In this document: positions 63,953 through 64,000 of the stretch, in pieces
Position numbering within the stretch: position 1 is the stretch's first letter
Layout of the letters: every line of letters starts with the position of its first letter
Assembly: GCF_963675985.1 (NCBI RefSeq)
Contig: NZ_OY780958.1
Location: 2,418,001 to 2,482,000 of the forward strand
Reading direction: 5' to 3'
Origin: an uncultured Roseibium sp.
GTDB taxonomy: Bacteria > Pseudomonadota > Alphaproteobacteria > Rhizobiales > Stappiaceae
DNA: 64,000 nucleotides
The notes under the pieces: model-generated
Databases searched by the model: none
Told to the model about the DNA's origin: nothing
Seen by the model: only the letters and a program-made list of their open reading frames with translations
Program-made: the position numbers and the translations under genes

Positions 63953-64000
63953 GTCGTGCTCGCCCGGCCGCTCGCCCATTCCAGGATCGAGGCGGACGGA

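Overview
The window is high-GC DNA with short intergenic gaps, many 4-bp ATGA/GTGA-type gene overlaps and AGGAG-like ribosome sites. The gene content points to a marine or plant-associated alphaproteobacterium, most like Rhizobiales/Stappiaceae or roseobacter relatives: an rkp-type capsule locus, a split corrinoid methyl-transfer system, DUF1638, DUF3305/3306 and DUF6352/6505/6494 families. This placement is inferred from gene families, not from an alignment. No rRNA, tRNA, CRISPR array or intact transposon was seen.

1-12,936: a one-carbon and methyl-transfer island. The tail of a corrinoid protein is followed by a DUF1638 protein, a 'virulence factor' family protein, a methyltetrahydrofolate:corrinoid methyltransferase and an ASKHA/ferredoxin corrinoid activase. 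A permease, a DUF1194 protein and a 48-residue membrane protein intervene. Then come a betaine/homocysteine methyltransferase, a dimethylglycine-dehydrogenase-like flavoprotein and, divergently, an MttB-family methyltransferase without pyrrolysine. Read together, these can move methyl groups from betaine or methyl-THF through a corrinoid protein to homocysteine, which is a MetH reaction split over separate proteins. Four of the enzymes, from unrelated folds, carry an arginine-rich terminal tail.

13,241-30,111: a capsular polysaccharide locus of the Sinorhizobium rkp-1 type. A 2,530-residue single-module polyketide/fatty-acid synthase lacking a thioesterase (rkpA) overlaps an alpha-oxoamine synthase (rkpG), with a short-chain reductase (rkpH) alongside. 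KpsC-like, two KpsS-like and one Wza/KpsD-like genes follow, then an AGE-family sugar epimerase. The enzyme set predicts a sphingoid-like amino-alcohol lipid coupled to capsule assembly.

30,276-47,000: folD, a HTH regulator, an Ldh-family oxidoreductase, a decayed aldehyde dehydrogenase, a FecR protein with a long Gly-Asn hexanucleotide repeat paired with a CHASE2-GGDEF-EAL protein, a glycerophosphodiesterase, a YceI-cytochrome b561-YceI operon, class I fumarase, an excalibur mini-protein with DUF3616, an L,D-transpeptidase, cytochrome c, a DUF971 protein and photolyase.

47,161-63,952: moaA and two separated blocks typical of formate-dehydrogenase neighbourhoods (DUF3306/DUF3305/polyferredoxin at 48.6-52.1 kb; DUF6494/ligase/DUF6505/DUF6352 at 61.3-63.8 kb), with no dehydrogenase subunit in view. 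Between them lie an AT-rich orphan gene, two exporters, an FMN glutamate-synthase-like protein, a membrane protein, a LysR regulator with a clear dyad operator, a peroxiredoxin-like protein, an orphan protein and a soluble PAS chemoreceptor. The right edge holds a phased array of TGATTCA heptamers upstream of the DUF6494 operon.
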